Positions 42,645-51,604 of a DNA stretch of 64,000 nt are shown in pieces. The first letter of the stretch is position 1; every line of letters starts with the position of its first letter. Source of the stretch: Deltaproteobacteria bacterium CG11_big_fil_rev_8_21_14_0_20_45_16 (GTDB lineage Bacteria > Bdellovibrionota > UBA2394); NCBI GenBank assembly GCA_002787535.1, contig PCXB01000004.1, forward strand, positions 1 through 64,000, given 5' to 3'. The notes under the pieces are model-generated. The model had not been told where the DNA came from. It saw only the letters and a list, made by a program, of their open reading frames with translations, and made no database searches. A program made the position numbers and the translations under genes.

Positions 42645-45600
42645 GGCAATAAACCCCTCAATAAGTAATCACATCGACCGCTAAACCGTTCGGCCCACTT
42701 GCTTTCGCGTTCGGCTGTCTCATTGACGAGTCGAATGCTAGAGGCCAGACCCGAAATCCAGCTCTGGTCAAATGGTTTGAGGGGTGAGGAAGAATTTTTG
42801 CTAAACAGCAAGTCATGAACAAAGCTGGACTCTCCGATGGAAAGGTCCTCGCTCGCCAATCGCAAAGATTCTGACAAAAATCCCGAAATCGCATCCCAGG
42901 GCATTTGATAGATCGCCCGATCAATGGCCATAACAAAAAATCTGATTGCCTCATACTGGCTCATTCTTAAGCCCTCTTTGGCTATCTCTCTTTGCTCATC
43001 GGTAATCTCTTCCGGACTGATCGAATCAACTCCAGATGCAGCCACCGAGAAAATTTCATCTACATAGGTCGCCAGTATTTTTCCAAAGTCAGCCACAACT
43101 TCGGATGAAGCTCTCGGCACTTCACTACCCTGTTTGAGCCAGGTTTCCACTTCAGGCAATCGATCCACATCTTGTACTCGAATCATTTTGGCCAATAACT
43201 GCTCGAAACCAGTCTGCAGGCCTCGAATGGTTTCGGCGAGCACGTGTTGCCGAGTCTTCTCTTCTGGCATCGAGCTAAAACTTCCAAACTCTTGTGCGGC
43301 CCGAACGCTTGAAACTATTCCAACCGGCAATTTTCGGGAGTTATCTCCCTGAATTCTAGCTTGGGCGATCTCCGCCCTTAAGGTTTCCATAAAAGCTTCT
43401 CGGGTCATCACATCCAAAATTCCAAAGTACTTGGAGTCAATGGTTAGTTCTTCTAGATTGGCTTTCGGATGTTCTTCGAGATGTCTAAGTATAGATTGAG
43501 CCAATGGTAGAACCGTTAGCTGGCGAACCTCAGGCCTTGAAGCAAAGCGCTCATCTTCGGATATGCTTCGAAGAACAAACTCAAAAGCTCGTCTTCTAAA
43601 ATTTTCGATAAGAAATTTCATAAAGGAAACTTGGCCTCGGTGATCGCCGACTATAGGAATCGCTTCGAATTGCCGACGCACGCTCTCACGGATCTGGCTT
43701 GCATTCCCTCCACCTGAAGCTTCGAAATGTGAACGCGAGGGTTCGCCTCGTGAGATCAGACGACGAGGGACAATCATAAAAAGATTGCCATCACCACTAG
43801 GAAGCCCCAAAAAGGCATTAGAGGCTTCTGTCAAATAATCTCGAGCATCGGCATTTGGAAATTGGCTGCTAATTTTTTCGACGCTGTCGGCGCCGACTAG
43901 AATCAGCCTTTGTTGATTCATAAAACTTGAATCCGAAGCTCCCGAGAGAGTATCCAGAAGTGCTGAGGTCTTCGAACCCACTCCAAAACTTCCAAAGTTG
44001 ATAATCGCTCCAAAGCGTGTGAGCGTCGAAGGCTCAATTTCGCCGCGTGAATCTGCCAAAGTAGCCAAGGTGATTTCAACGTCAGTAGGATGACCTTTAT
44101 CTTTAGAAAATTTTGCAATTTTTTCGGAAGAGACTGTCGGATTAATAAACAAAAGAAGAGAAATATTTCGAACAGGTCTTTCAAAATATTTTTCTCCCAC
44201 CCGGCGCTTAAAGACGGGATTGTCTTGAAACTCTCGTACAAGTCTCAAAACTTCATTGCGCACGTTTTCGGAGGCCGTATGAAAGTCATCCAAAATAATA
44301 TAACCACGAGGACCGTTTGGCAGTGACAGGAACACCAGAAGATGCTGCATAAAAGCTTGAGCATCATTAACTTCATTCATGCTGATATAGAAACCGTTGG
44401 CCTCACGGTTCTCTTGAGGTTTAACCAAAAAATCATAAAGTTTGAGCCCTAGAAAATTAATGAGACTCATGGCCGTCCGAGTTTTGCCAGTTCCGGAGTT
44501 CCCCAATATAATGGCGGACGAGGGCATATTTCGAACTTGGTGAGAAGAAAGCTGGCCCTTCAAAACATCAAGAAGTCTTTCACGCAGTTCAAGGGGGGCT
44601 GGACATCCGGCTCGCTTCCACAAAAAGGAGGCATTCTCCTGACTAATAATTTGGAGAGGATCATTGGGGGGAAGATAGCGAACATTAAGGGGCGTTGAGA
44701 AGTTGGCGGCCAAAACTCGCTCTATCATTGCACGACCAAATTCTCGCCGGTTACGAAACTCCGAATTATAGAAAAGCTCTTGCTCAAAGTCTTCCAACAG
44801 CCACAAAAAGGACTCAAACACCGATCGCTTCTCATCCAAAGCAAGTCGCTCGGCACGATTGACCATAAAGCCAAACAATAAATCAAAGGCCTGTTCATTG
44901 CTGACTCCTTCGGCGCTAGTTTTCACGCCATCCAGACTCGGCTCATAGCCTAAGCTTGCAATGTCTGGTCGCCTGAAAAGGGATTTTAGTATGTTTTTTC
45001 GAAATTCAGCGTTGGGCTCACCCAATTCGACAACCTCAAATGAGTCGGATACGGCAAGTTCCCCTTCAATACCGGCAGAGGCGACAAGCTCTTCCCACTC
45101 TGCTTTCGTGCCAACTAAAATCATCGGAACACTTGCTTGAACCTCCTGAGACTTGTACGCGTTAAGCGGAATTCGCCTACCCTCCGTCGAAAGCAAATAA
45201 AGAATATGCGGCTCAATCGCCACTTTCTCAGCAGACTCGCCTACACTACCCAAAGAGATCCCACGCTCTCTTGGCTTCAAGGCCTCTATATAAAAATCCC
45301 TTTCGCCACCGGCCTTTGGACGATCCAAAGCCATTAAATTGCGAAGATTGGCCATCAATACAGGCCGCTTATTTCGGCGAACTTCTTCTCGAACGGCTTC
45401 AAGATTTTTCATCACCGTGGCTTGATCAGCTTTATCGCCGACTATTGACAGGGAATGGGCCGCTTCTTTTGTAGTCCAAAATTCTGCGCCCAACTCAGAC
45501 TGTAATCTGAGAGCTTGGGGATAGTGGTAGGCATATTCTGCCAACTCAGGGCTTACGAGAAGCACGATATGCCTTGCGGACACGGCTGGATTGGCCAGCT

Positions 45601-48004
45601 GCTCTAGTAAGTTTCGATACTTTGGGAAGACATTGCTTTGATAAATTGTGGCAAAACGGAGCTTTTCCTGTTCGGACTTATCTTTCGAGCGAGAGTCTCG
45701 ATTTACAATTCGCCAAGAGTCTGATGACGCCGCCTCTTCTTTTTCCGCCCGTCTACCCAGTTCGTAATAGTTGCGAAACCCGTCTCGCTCAGAACCAAGG
45801 ACTTCCAAATCCTTGCCATCCTGAACACGCATCAGCACCAGCTTTTCGTCGTACTCGCCTTGATCTCCCCGTTTGGTCCAGTAAATGAATCCCTTATCGT
45901 CAAAAAGTACTCTCGACAAAACATCTTCACGATTCAAATCCGAGGTCGAAACTTGGCGTCCATCTCGACCGGCAACCTCCCAAGAATCTTGCGTCCTTCG
46001 AAGATTGATCTGAAACACAAAGGTTCCTTGGTCTCTAAAACTCGCAAAAGCATAAACAGGTCGAGAATCTCGTTTGGATTTTTCAGACCCAATATCGGAA
46101 GACGCCGGCGTCGCGATAAGTCCAAAATCCAAAAGCTGATCAGGATCAAAGCTTAGATTGTCTTTTTTAAGAATCGCGATGTCTTCCTTGCGAGCATTGT
46201 CGGTACTCGATTTGCTTACAGCTATATAAAGCTGAGAATATTTTTCCCCATCTTCTTTCGTCGGCGCCAATAAAAATAGGTTTATTTCAAGGCCATCCTG
46301 CAAACGCACGCTGTCCAAGCCCCAACTAATATCCTTTCTAACATTTGGATGATCGACGAGTCGGCCTCTCATCAAAAGAGCCTCTTGATTATCTTTCCCA
46401 TCAAAGGAATAGGGATAAATACCTGTTCTCAAATCCTTCCCTTCAGCGCTTTCGTATTCCAAATACTTAAAGCGATAACCAAGACTTCTTGTGGATTTTG
46501 GAGAAGGAAAAAAAATCCTTGTTTCTGAATCGGTAAGACTTTGAACAATATCTATATGCGGCGCCGTTAACCGATGGAGTTGGGTATATTGATCATTATC
46601 AGTAGAATCTGGAGTGACCGCATCAAAAGCCAACTTGCCTCCGTACACGCCTACTCTTCTTTGAAGCTCTTTCGCATTAAAGAACCTACCGGCTATCTCT
46701 TGTTGAGAAACCAAGCGAAGTGGCCCCTCTTCAATACGATAAGCCGAGGTTTTTTGGTCGGCATCTGTTTTCCACGAAACCAACAGAAGCTTAGAATCTG
46801 AAAGGTAGCGCCACTTAATATCTTTAATTTCCCCTTGAAATCCAAAGCTTGGCCGAAGGCGTAAACTCTGAAATCCATTTGCATTAGAAATAAAGTAAAT
46901 TTCTCCTGATTCCAAATAAACCATGGCGTGCCGACTATCTCGACTATTCTCCACCTTAGGTTCGTTTTTGGAGTCCAATAATGGTCGTCCGCGAAATGCG
47001 GGCTTAAGACTCGTCCAGTTATATGTTGAAACCACGGTCTCAGCCAGAAAGTAAGCTCCCTCTCCGTTTCGAGGATCAAAGCAAAGCTTGAACTCTTGGC
47101 CCGCTATTCGCACCATCTTAAATGGCAGCTCACCAATCTCGGGAGTTCCGGAAATAATATCCAATACGGGAAGCCAAGAAATAGGCGTTCGCAATCTTAC
47201 GGTCTCAACAGTCGGAGAATCACGAAGCATTCCTCGCCACTGCTTCAAGCTAGGATTATCGAAGACTTGAGGCTCTTCAAAGGATCGAAGGAGATTGAGC
47301 GAAATCGCAGAAGGCCGTGGCGCCTTGGTAACAATCATCGATTCAAGATCAGATTTGGGATGAAAATTCCAATCCAAAAGAATCGGATCTTGTAACAGAT
47401 TAATCTGAGTTCCTATCTGATTTCGGGGATCCAAGGCCAGAACGAAGCTAATACCCTCGCCGTGCACAGATTGAAACTTGGTTGAGACAATAATTAATTG
47501 AAGAGGGCCATCAGGACCATCGACCAATCTCTGAATGGCACGTATATCGTCCAAGTTTTCAATTTTGGGAAGCTTAAAGCGAGCCTTACTCACTGGATCT
47601 TTAATCTTGATAAGGTCGCTGCCAATTTCCGCAAAGCTACCCACGCTATCCTGAGCCGATTCAATTGAAAAAATTCCGAGACGGCCATCAACAACGCTCA
47701 ATATCTCATAGCGGTCGGTAAATTTTGTGATCTCAAGCTGAAGCTGTACGCCTCCCACTCGAGGCGTCGGAAAAAAATTTCCATCAAATACTTTCTTCCA
47801 TTTACCGTCGGCTCGAACGTAAAGGCCTGATGATTCGCGCCGTGAACTCCCCTGAGGATCGTCATAAACAATAAGAAAAGGCGAACCCCCTCCAAAAGCG
47901 CTAGTAATCACTTCTTCCGCACGTTGCGCGATGAGATCAGGAGTCATAAGCCCCCAGACTATCGCCGCGCCAAAGGTGAAAAGTTTCAGCGATACTTGCT
48001 TCAT
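42641..48004 (-). CDS. Exported propeller-AAA+ (Clp-like) protein
   Basis: 1787 residues. The signal peptide MKQVSLKLFTFGAAIVWGLM continues to a likely cleavage before QRAEE (DLIA-Q). Residues about 30-790 are beta-rich with repeated strand-turn patterns suggestive of one or more propellers. Residues about 800-1080 resemble a Clp/Hsp100 D1 domain without Walker A (FEVVELGEPNAEFRKNILKSL matches the ClpB pattern F..V.V.EPS.E). Residues about 1140-1400 are a complete D2-type AAA+ module: Walker A GNSGTGKT at 1168-1175, Walker B YIILDDF at 1235-1241, and sensor-1-like LLLFINPT. A helical C-terminus of about 350 residues follows. Both gene ends overlap neighbours by 4 bp. An ATPase behind a signal peptide is highly unusual, since ATP is not available in the periplasm. 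Confidence 0.8.
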   Translation of the reverse strand: MKQVSLKLFTFGAAIVWGLMTPDLIAQRAEEVITSAFGGGSPFLIVYDDPQGSSRRESSGLYVRADGKWKKVFDGNFFPTPRVGGVQLQLEITKFTDRYEILSVVDGRLGIFSIESAQDSVGSFAEIGSDLIKIKDPVSKARFKLPKIENLDDIRAIQRLVDGPDGPLQLIIVSTKFQSVHGEGISFVLALDPRNQIGTQINLLQDPILLDWNFHPKSDLESMIVTKAPRPSAISLNLLRSFEEPQVFDNPSLKQWRGMLRDSPTVETVRLRTPISWLPVLDIISGTPEIGELPFKMVRIAGQEFKLCFDPRNGEGAYFLAETVVSTYNWTSLKPAFRGRPLLDSKNEPKVENSRDSRHAMVYLESGEIYFISNANGFQSLRLRPSFGFQGEIKDIKWRYLSDSKLLLVSWKTDADQKTSAYRIEEGPLRLVSQQEIAGRFFNAKELQRRVGVYGGKLAFDAVTPDSTDNDQYTQLHRLTAPHIDIVQSLTDSETRIFFPSPKSTRSLGYRFKYLEYESAEGKDLRTGIYPYSFDGKDNQEALLMRGRLVDHPNVRKDISWGLDSVRLQDGLEINLFLLAPTKEDGEKYSQLYIAVSKSSTDNARKEDIAILKKDNLSFDPDQLLDFGLIATPASSDIGSEKSKRDSRPVYAFASFRDQGTFVFQINLRRTQDSWEVAGRDGRQVSTSDLNREDVLSRVLFDDKGFIYWTKRGDQGEYDEKLVLMRVQDGKDLEVLGSERDGFRNYYELGRRAEKEEAASSDSWRIVNRDSRSKDKSEQEKLRFATIYQSNVFPKYRNLLEQLANPAVSARHIVLLVSPELAEYAYHYPQALRLQSELGAEFWTTKEAAHSLSIVGDKADQATVMKNLEAVREEVRRNKRPVLMANLRNLMALDRPKAGGERDFYIEALKPRERGISLGSVGESAEKVAIEPHILYLLSTEGRRIPLNAYKSQEVQASVPMILVGTKAEWEELVASAGIEGELAVSDSFEVVELGEPNAEFRKNILKSLFRRPDIASLGYEPSLDGVKTSAEGVSNEQAFDLLFGFMVNRAERLALDEKRSVFESFLWLLEDFEQELFYNSEFRNRREFGRAMIERVLAANFSTPLNVRYLPPNDPLQIISQENASFLWKRAGCPAPLELRERLLDVLKGQLSSHQVRNMPSSAIILGNSGTGKTRTAMSLINFLGLKLYDFLVKPQENREANGFYISMNEVNDAQAFMQHLLVFLSLPNGPRGYIILDDFHTASENVRNEVLRLVREFQDNPVFKRRVGEKYFERPVRNISLLLFINPTVSSEKIAKFSKDKGHPTDVEITLATLADSRGEIEPSTLTRFGAIINFGSFGVGSKTSALLDTLSGASDSSFMNQQRLILVGADSVEKISSQFPNADARDYLTEASNAFLGLPSGDGNLFMIVPRRLISRGEPSRSHFEASGGGNASQIRESVRRQFEAIPIVGDHRGQVSFMKFLIENFRRRAFEFVLRSISEDERFASRPEVRQLTVLPLAQSILRHLEEHPKANLEELTIDSKYFGILDVMTREAFMETLRAEIAQARIQGDNSRKLPVGIVSSVRAAQEFGSFSSMPEEKTRQHVLAETIRGLQTGFEQLLAKMIRVQDVDRLPEVETWLKQGSEVPRASSEVVADFGKILATYVDEIFSVAASGVDSISPEEITDEQREIAKEGLRMSQYEAIRFFVMAIDRAIYQMPWDAISGFLSESLRLASEDLSIGESSFVHDLLFSKNSSSPLKPFDQSWISGLASSIRLVNETAERESKWAERFSGRCDYLLRGLLP

Positions 48005-50490
48005 CGTCGCTGTACCGACCGCACCTCTTGGATCAACCGTCGAACCGACTCGGGGGAATAGCCCAAGTTTTGTTCTAATGATCGCACGACATCATCCGCA
48101 CGTTGCCGCACTTGATCGGTCACTTGGCCTTCTTGACCGGCGACAACCGATAAGAGCGTATCCATATTCATGCGATTCGCTTCGAGTACGGCGTCTGCTT
48201 GATATAAGCGAATAGCTTCCATCAATCCCTTGTGCTTTTGCTGGGCACCTGCACGCCCACCAGACTGCGTAGCCGAAAATTGTACGAGCCACTTTCCGAT
48301 CTCCGGCACCTCGAAGCGGACTCGATTAACTCGAGCAAAAGCTTCACCTATCTTCTTCAAGCGCTCTCTATCGATCATCTGCTGATGAGAGTCAAAATAG
48401 GATTGAGCGTCCGGATCCACATGAAGAGCGGCGATTTCTTGAATCACTTCAGAATAAATCCGATCTACGACATCTGAATTGCCGCCAGCCACAGCAAACT
48501 GAAGATCTCGATTCATCGCCGGAAGCGTAAATTCGGACCAAACAAGTTGGGCATATTGGGCCACCAAAACAGCGGCTTCGGCCTGATCTTTAAACAACTC
48601 ACCCTCTCGAATTTTTTCGATCAGTACGTCTCGGATAAGCATGGGTGTAATCACGCCGCCGCGATCAGCTTTTTGCGCGTGATAGGCCGCCTCGCTCCAA
48701 ACTGAAACCGCTTCCCGATGCGATAGGCCGAAGGTTCCTTCGTCACTGGCTTCACTGATTTCAGCCAACTCCACAAGATTAGTTCTTGAGACTTCAGCCG
48801 TTCCCGTCAAAGCGCGCAGTCGCGAAACGGGATCGCGAAAAAGATTGCTGTTCGTTTTAACCATCGGAAACGCATCGGCAAAACGAACCTTGCTACGCTT
48901 AAAGTTGCTACGACTAAGGGACGCCAACATAGAGAGGAATTCCAAAGTATGAGGCATCACTTGAATGGCTTGCGCACCCTCCCCCAGTTGCAAAGCGTAA
49001 CGACCCGCCGGACTAAGAATAGGACTTCGTGGATCTTGATTCGGAGGGAATAGTTCATCGAGTCGATTCTCTTCTTCGGCGCGAGGATCTACTGGAATAA
49101 AACCAGCGTTGGATTCTCCAAGACGACGCATATAGAGGTCGGGCATTTCCATCGCCAAGGTTTTCCCAATCGTGCTGGGTCGTATGCTGAGATTCATCTG
49201 AACCTCATCCAAGCGATCCAATAGTGGGGGGCGCTGCTCCTTAGCTCGAATTTTTCGAACATCTTCAGTGTTCGTCGCGGTCAACCATGTGATATCCGCT
49301 TCAATTGTTGGCACCCCGTTTGCAGATATTGTTCCCGACTGAAAGGCTTCTAAGAGTGTGCGCAACAAAGCATCTGGATTCTTCAAAACTTCATCTAATA
49401 CCGCCAAACTTCCGTTAGCCTTTGGAAGCCGTGATAAGTTCCAAGCCATAGGATGGTCGGCACCATAGGTCGCACCAACTAAGGCGTGTTCCGAGGCAAA
49501 AAGTGCGCGTTCATTAATTTCATCGCCTTGCGCAGTAATAAAAGGAGTGTTTTCTTCGGTCCCCAAAATCCGTCTGACAATTCGAACATGCTTATTTAAG
49601 GCTTCGACAACCTCCATATTCGATAGAGGCCCTTTTTTAAGCTCAGCGTAATGTTGAATAATTTCTCGGCGAATAAAGTCAGTCTTGAAGTCTCGATTAC
49701 GCTTAGGTAGGGGCTTCCGACCAATTCTTTCTTGAACGAGATCGGTGGTCATCGCTATGAGTCGATTTTGAAAGCTTTTAGGCAAAAGCACAAAAGGCGA
49801 ATCTGCCATCGGCGCAGGATAGCCCACGGTTGTCCCCGGCTCGCGTGCGGCTTTTGGTACAAAAGGCGCCGATCGAATAGAGGGAATTTGATCTAAACCT
49901 ATGAACTCAAAAGTATAAGCATAGTACTGTGGAAACTTAAGCGTTGCCGTATAAAGACTGTTACGTAGAATTTTTAAAAAGAGAGATTTACCAGTCCCCG
50001 GGTCGCCCGCCAAAAGCACAACATTTCTGCCGCTCTGACTGCCGCTGGCTTGTGCTTCAAAACTTTGGATCACCCTTTCGACAGCGCTGTATTGTTCGTT
50101 CAAGCGCAATCCACCTGCCAAAGGATGCCCACTAGATATTAGATTGTAGATTCGCCTAAGCCCCATTCGCCCCGTGGGATCAGGAACCTCTTCATAACCC
50201 GCGTCGCGGATGATGGAGTACACCCGCTGAGGGCTCCGCATGACGATAAAGGGATGCTTGAGGGCCAAGTTTTCAGCGTCGGGTCGAATCAAATCGATTA
50301 ACTGATGTCTTTCGGCCAGCGCCTTTTCCATATCGTCACTACTATTTAAGGCGGATTCAATATCTGTTTCCTCACCGGCTGCACCAGCTAGAAAGGCCCG
50401 ACAAAGACCCTCGATTTCACCTTGAGCCCATAGCGAACTGCCCCCCATTAAAAATAATGCCACTATAGGTAGCGCAAATAATTTCCCCAC
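48001..50490 (-). CDS. Exported PrkA-like AAA+ protein
   Basis: Start at the GTG at 50490, because CAGGAGGGGGAACGATA precedes it and it opens directly into a signal peptide (KLFALPIVALFLMGGSSLWA, then QGE). An in-frame ATG at 50565 also has GGAGGGG and would add 25 residues. Residues about 60-500 resemble the PrkA/YeaG AAA+ region: Walker A GDPGTGKS at 162-169, a FVLLPKS-type segment, and GSLAVLDEVLKNPDALLRTL, which parallels the PrkA EFVEMFKAP...LHPLL segment and includes the Walker B position. PLLDRLDEVQMNLSIRPST follows. The last 300 residues are helical and do not clearly match the PrkA kinase part, so kinase activity is uncertain. It is first in an operon with a Clp-like protein and a SpoVR-YhbH fusion. 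Confidence 0.83.
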   Translation of the reverse strand: MGKLFALPIVALFLMGGSSLWAQGEIEGLCRAFLAGAAGEETDIESALNSSDDMEKALAERHQLIDLIRPDAENLALKHPFIVMRSPQRVYSIIRDAGYEEVPDPTGRMGLRRIYNLISSGHPLAGGLRLNEQYSAVERVIQSFEAQASGSQSGRNVVLLAGDPGTGKSLFLKILRNSLYTATLKFPQYYAYTFEFIGLDQIPSIRSAPFVPKAAREPGTTVGYPAPMADSPFVLLPKSFQNRLIAMTTDLVQERIGRKPLPKRNRDFKTDFIRREIIQHYAELKKGPLSNMEVVEALNKHVRIVRRILGTEENTPFITAQGDEINERALFASEHALVGATYGADHPMAWNLSRLPKANGSLAVLDEVLKNPDALLRTLLEAFQSGTISANGVPTIEADITWLTATNTEDVRKIRAKEQRPPLLDRLDEVQMNLSIRPSTIGKTLAMEMPDLYMRRLGESNAGFIPVDPRAEEENRLDELFPPNQDPRSPILSPAGRYALQLGEGAQAIQVMPHTLEFLSMLASLSRSNFKRSKVRFADAFPMVKTNSNLFRDPVSRLRALTGTAEVSRTNLVELAEISEASDEGTFGLSHREAVSVWSEAAYHAQKADRGGVITPMLIRDVLIEKIREGELFKDQAEAAVLVAQYAQLVWSEFTLPAMNRDLQFAVAGGNSDVVDRIYSEVIQEIAALHVDPDAQSYFDSHQQMIDRERLKKIGEAFARVNRVRFEVPEIGKWLVQFSATQSGGRAGAQQKHKGLMEAIRLYQADAVLEANRMNMDTLLSVVAGQEGQVTDQVRQRADDVVRSLEQNLGYSPESVRRLIQEVRSVQRR

Positions 50491-50671
50491 TATCGTTCCC
50501 CCTCCTGAAGTTGCTCGAAGATACAAATGAAATTGAAATGCAAAATTACTTTGAAAAATCCCCATCGTCCCCTCCATCACGTAACAGAAGGATAAGTTAG
50601 AGAAATTCGACTTCAAGCGTCAACGTCTAGTTGCATTGCGCCAAAAATTTGCGTCATAAACATTTGAATCG

Positions 50672-50686
50672 TAACGCATCGCGTTA
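50672..50686. promoter_or_regulatory. Inverted repeat TAACGC-ATC-GCGTTA
   Basis: Perfect 6-bp arms with a 3-bp centre, in the 258-bp divergent region between the exported PrkA-like operon and the glycerophosphodiesterase gene. It could be an operator for either direction. I see no confident -35/-10 pair nearby. Confidence 0.4.
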
Positions 50687-50748
50687 GTTAGATTATTCTA
50701 AGCTTAGTATTTCCTCAGTCGCCAAAGGGGTAGAAAATTGAATGGCTC

Positions 50749-51504
50749 ATGTCATTATCAGCTAGACGCTTTAAAGTTTTAGGACATCGGGGCTTTTCAG
50801 CTAAGTATCCCGAGAACACACTGCTCTCGCTTTCTAAGGCCATTGAAGAAGGTGCGGACGGATTCGAGTGTGACCTTCGAATTTCAAGAGATAATGAAGT
50901 TCTTGTTTTTCATGATGATGATTTCAAAAGACTATGTGGATCGAATGGGTCAATCGAAGAAAGCTCCTGGAAAGAAATTAAAAAATTAAAAGTTAAAAAT
51001 AAAGAGCCTATTTGCCACTTCGATCAGCTAGTCGAGAGCTTTTTCGGCCACCATCTTTCCATTAACCTAGAAATCAAAGAGTCTCCACTTGCTCCTCAGC
51101 TCATTGAGGTGCTCGCAAAAAAACTATTAGCCTTGCTAGAGTCTTGCACCGCCCAGCTGATGATTTCCAGTTTTTCGAAGGACCTTCTACTAAATGCAAA
51201 AGATAAACTGAGAGATCCTAGAATTAATTTCAGCCCGATTCTTGGTCAATTTAAGGATCCGATCGTCCGAAGTCTCAAATCTGCCGATGAGGTTTACTCT
51301 TGGAATATTCACTACTCCGCCCTCAAAGACTTTGCCGCCGATCCGACTCGTTTTTGGGCGCCCGTCTCCGAAACTTTTTGGTGCTGGACCGCAAATGATT
51401 CCGACGCCTGGAAGCTAATTGAAAAGAGTCCTCTTTTTGTGGAGGCCGTCATGACCGATCATCCCGACAAACTAATTGCCTACGAAAATGATGCCGCGTC
51501 TTAG
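50749..51504 (+). CDS. Glycerophosphodiester phosphodiesterase
   Basis: Hydrolyses glycerophosphodiesters to glycerol-3-phosphate and an alcohol (GDPD family, UgpQ-like). The catalytic signature is clear: GHRGFSAKYPENTLLS near residue 12, then FECDLRISRDNEVLVFHDDDF (E-x-D and the second catalytic His). Later LEIKES supplies the third acidic metal ligand, and a family-like FWCWTANDSDAW precedes the C-terminal GVMTDHP-type motif (AVMTDHPDKL). No signal peptide, so it should be cytoplasmic like UgpQ. The 251 residues are typical. The Shine-Dalgarno is weak (AAGGGG lies about 20 bases away). Divergent from the exported PrkA-like operon. Confidence 0.93.
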   Translation: MSLSARRFKVLGHRGFSAKYPENTLLSLSKAIEEGADGFECDLRISRDNEVLVFHDDDFKRLCGSNGSIEESSWKEIKKLKVKNKEPICHFDQLVESFFGHHLSINLEIKESPLAPQLIEVLAKKLLALLESCTAQLMISSFSKDLLLNAKDKLRDPRINFSPILGQFKDPIVRSLKSADEVYSWNIHYSALKDFAADPTRFWAPVSETFWCWTANDSDAWKLIEKSPLFVEAVMTDHPDKLIAYENDAAS

Positions 51505-51604
51505 CTAGATCTTTATCTACCCTGAACTCTCCTAAGAAAGATTAATCTTATATTAGGCTAAGGCTAACCCCCGATTTTCCCAAACTCCATTACTCTAACC
51601 TTGA

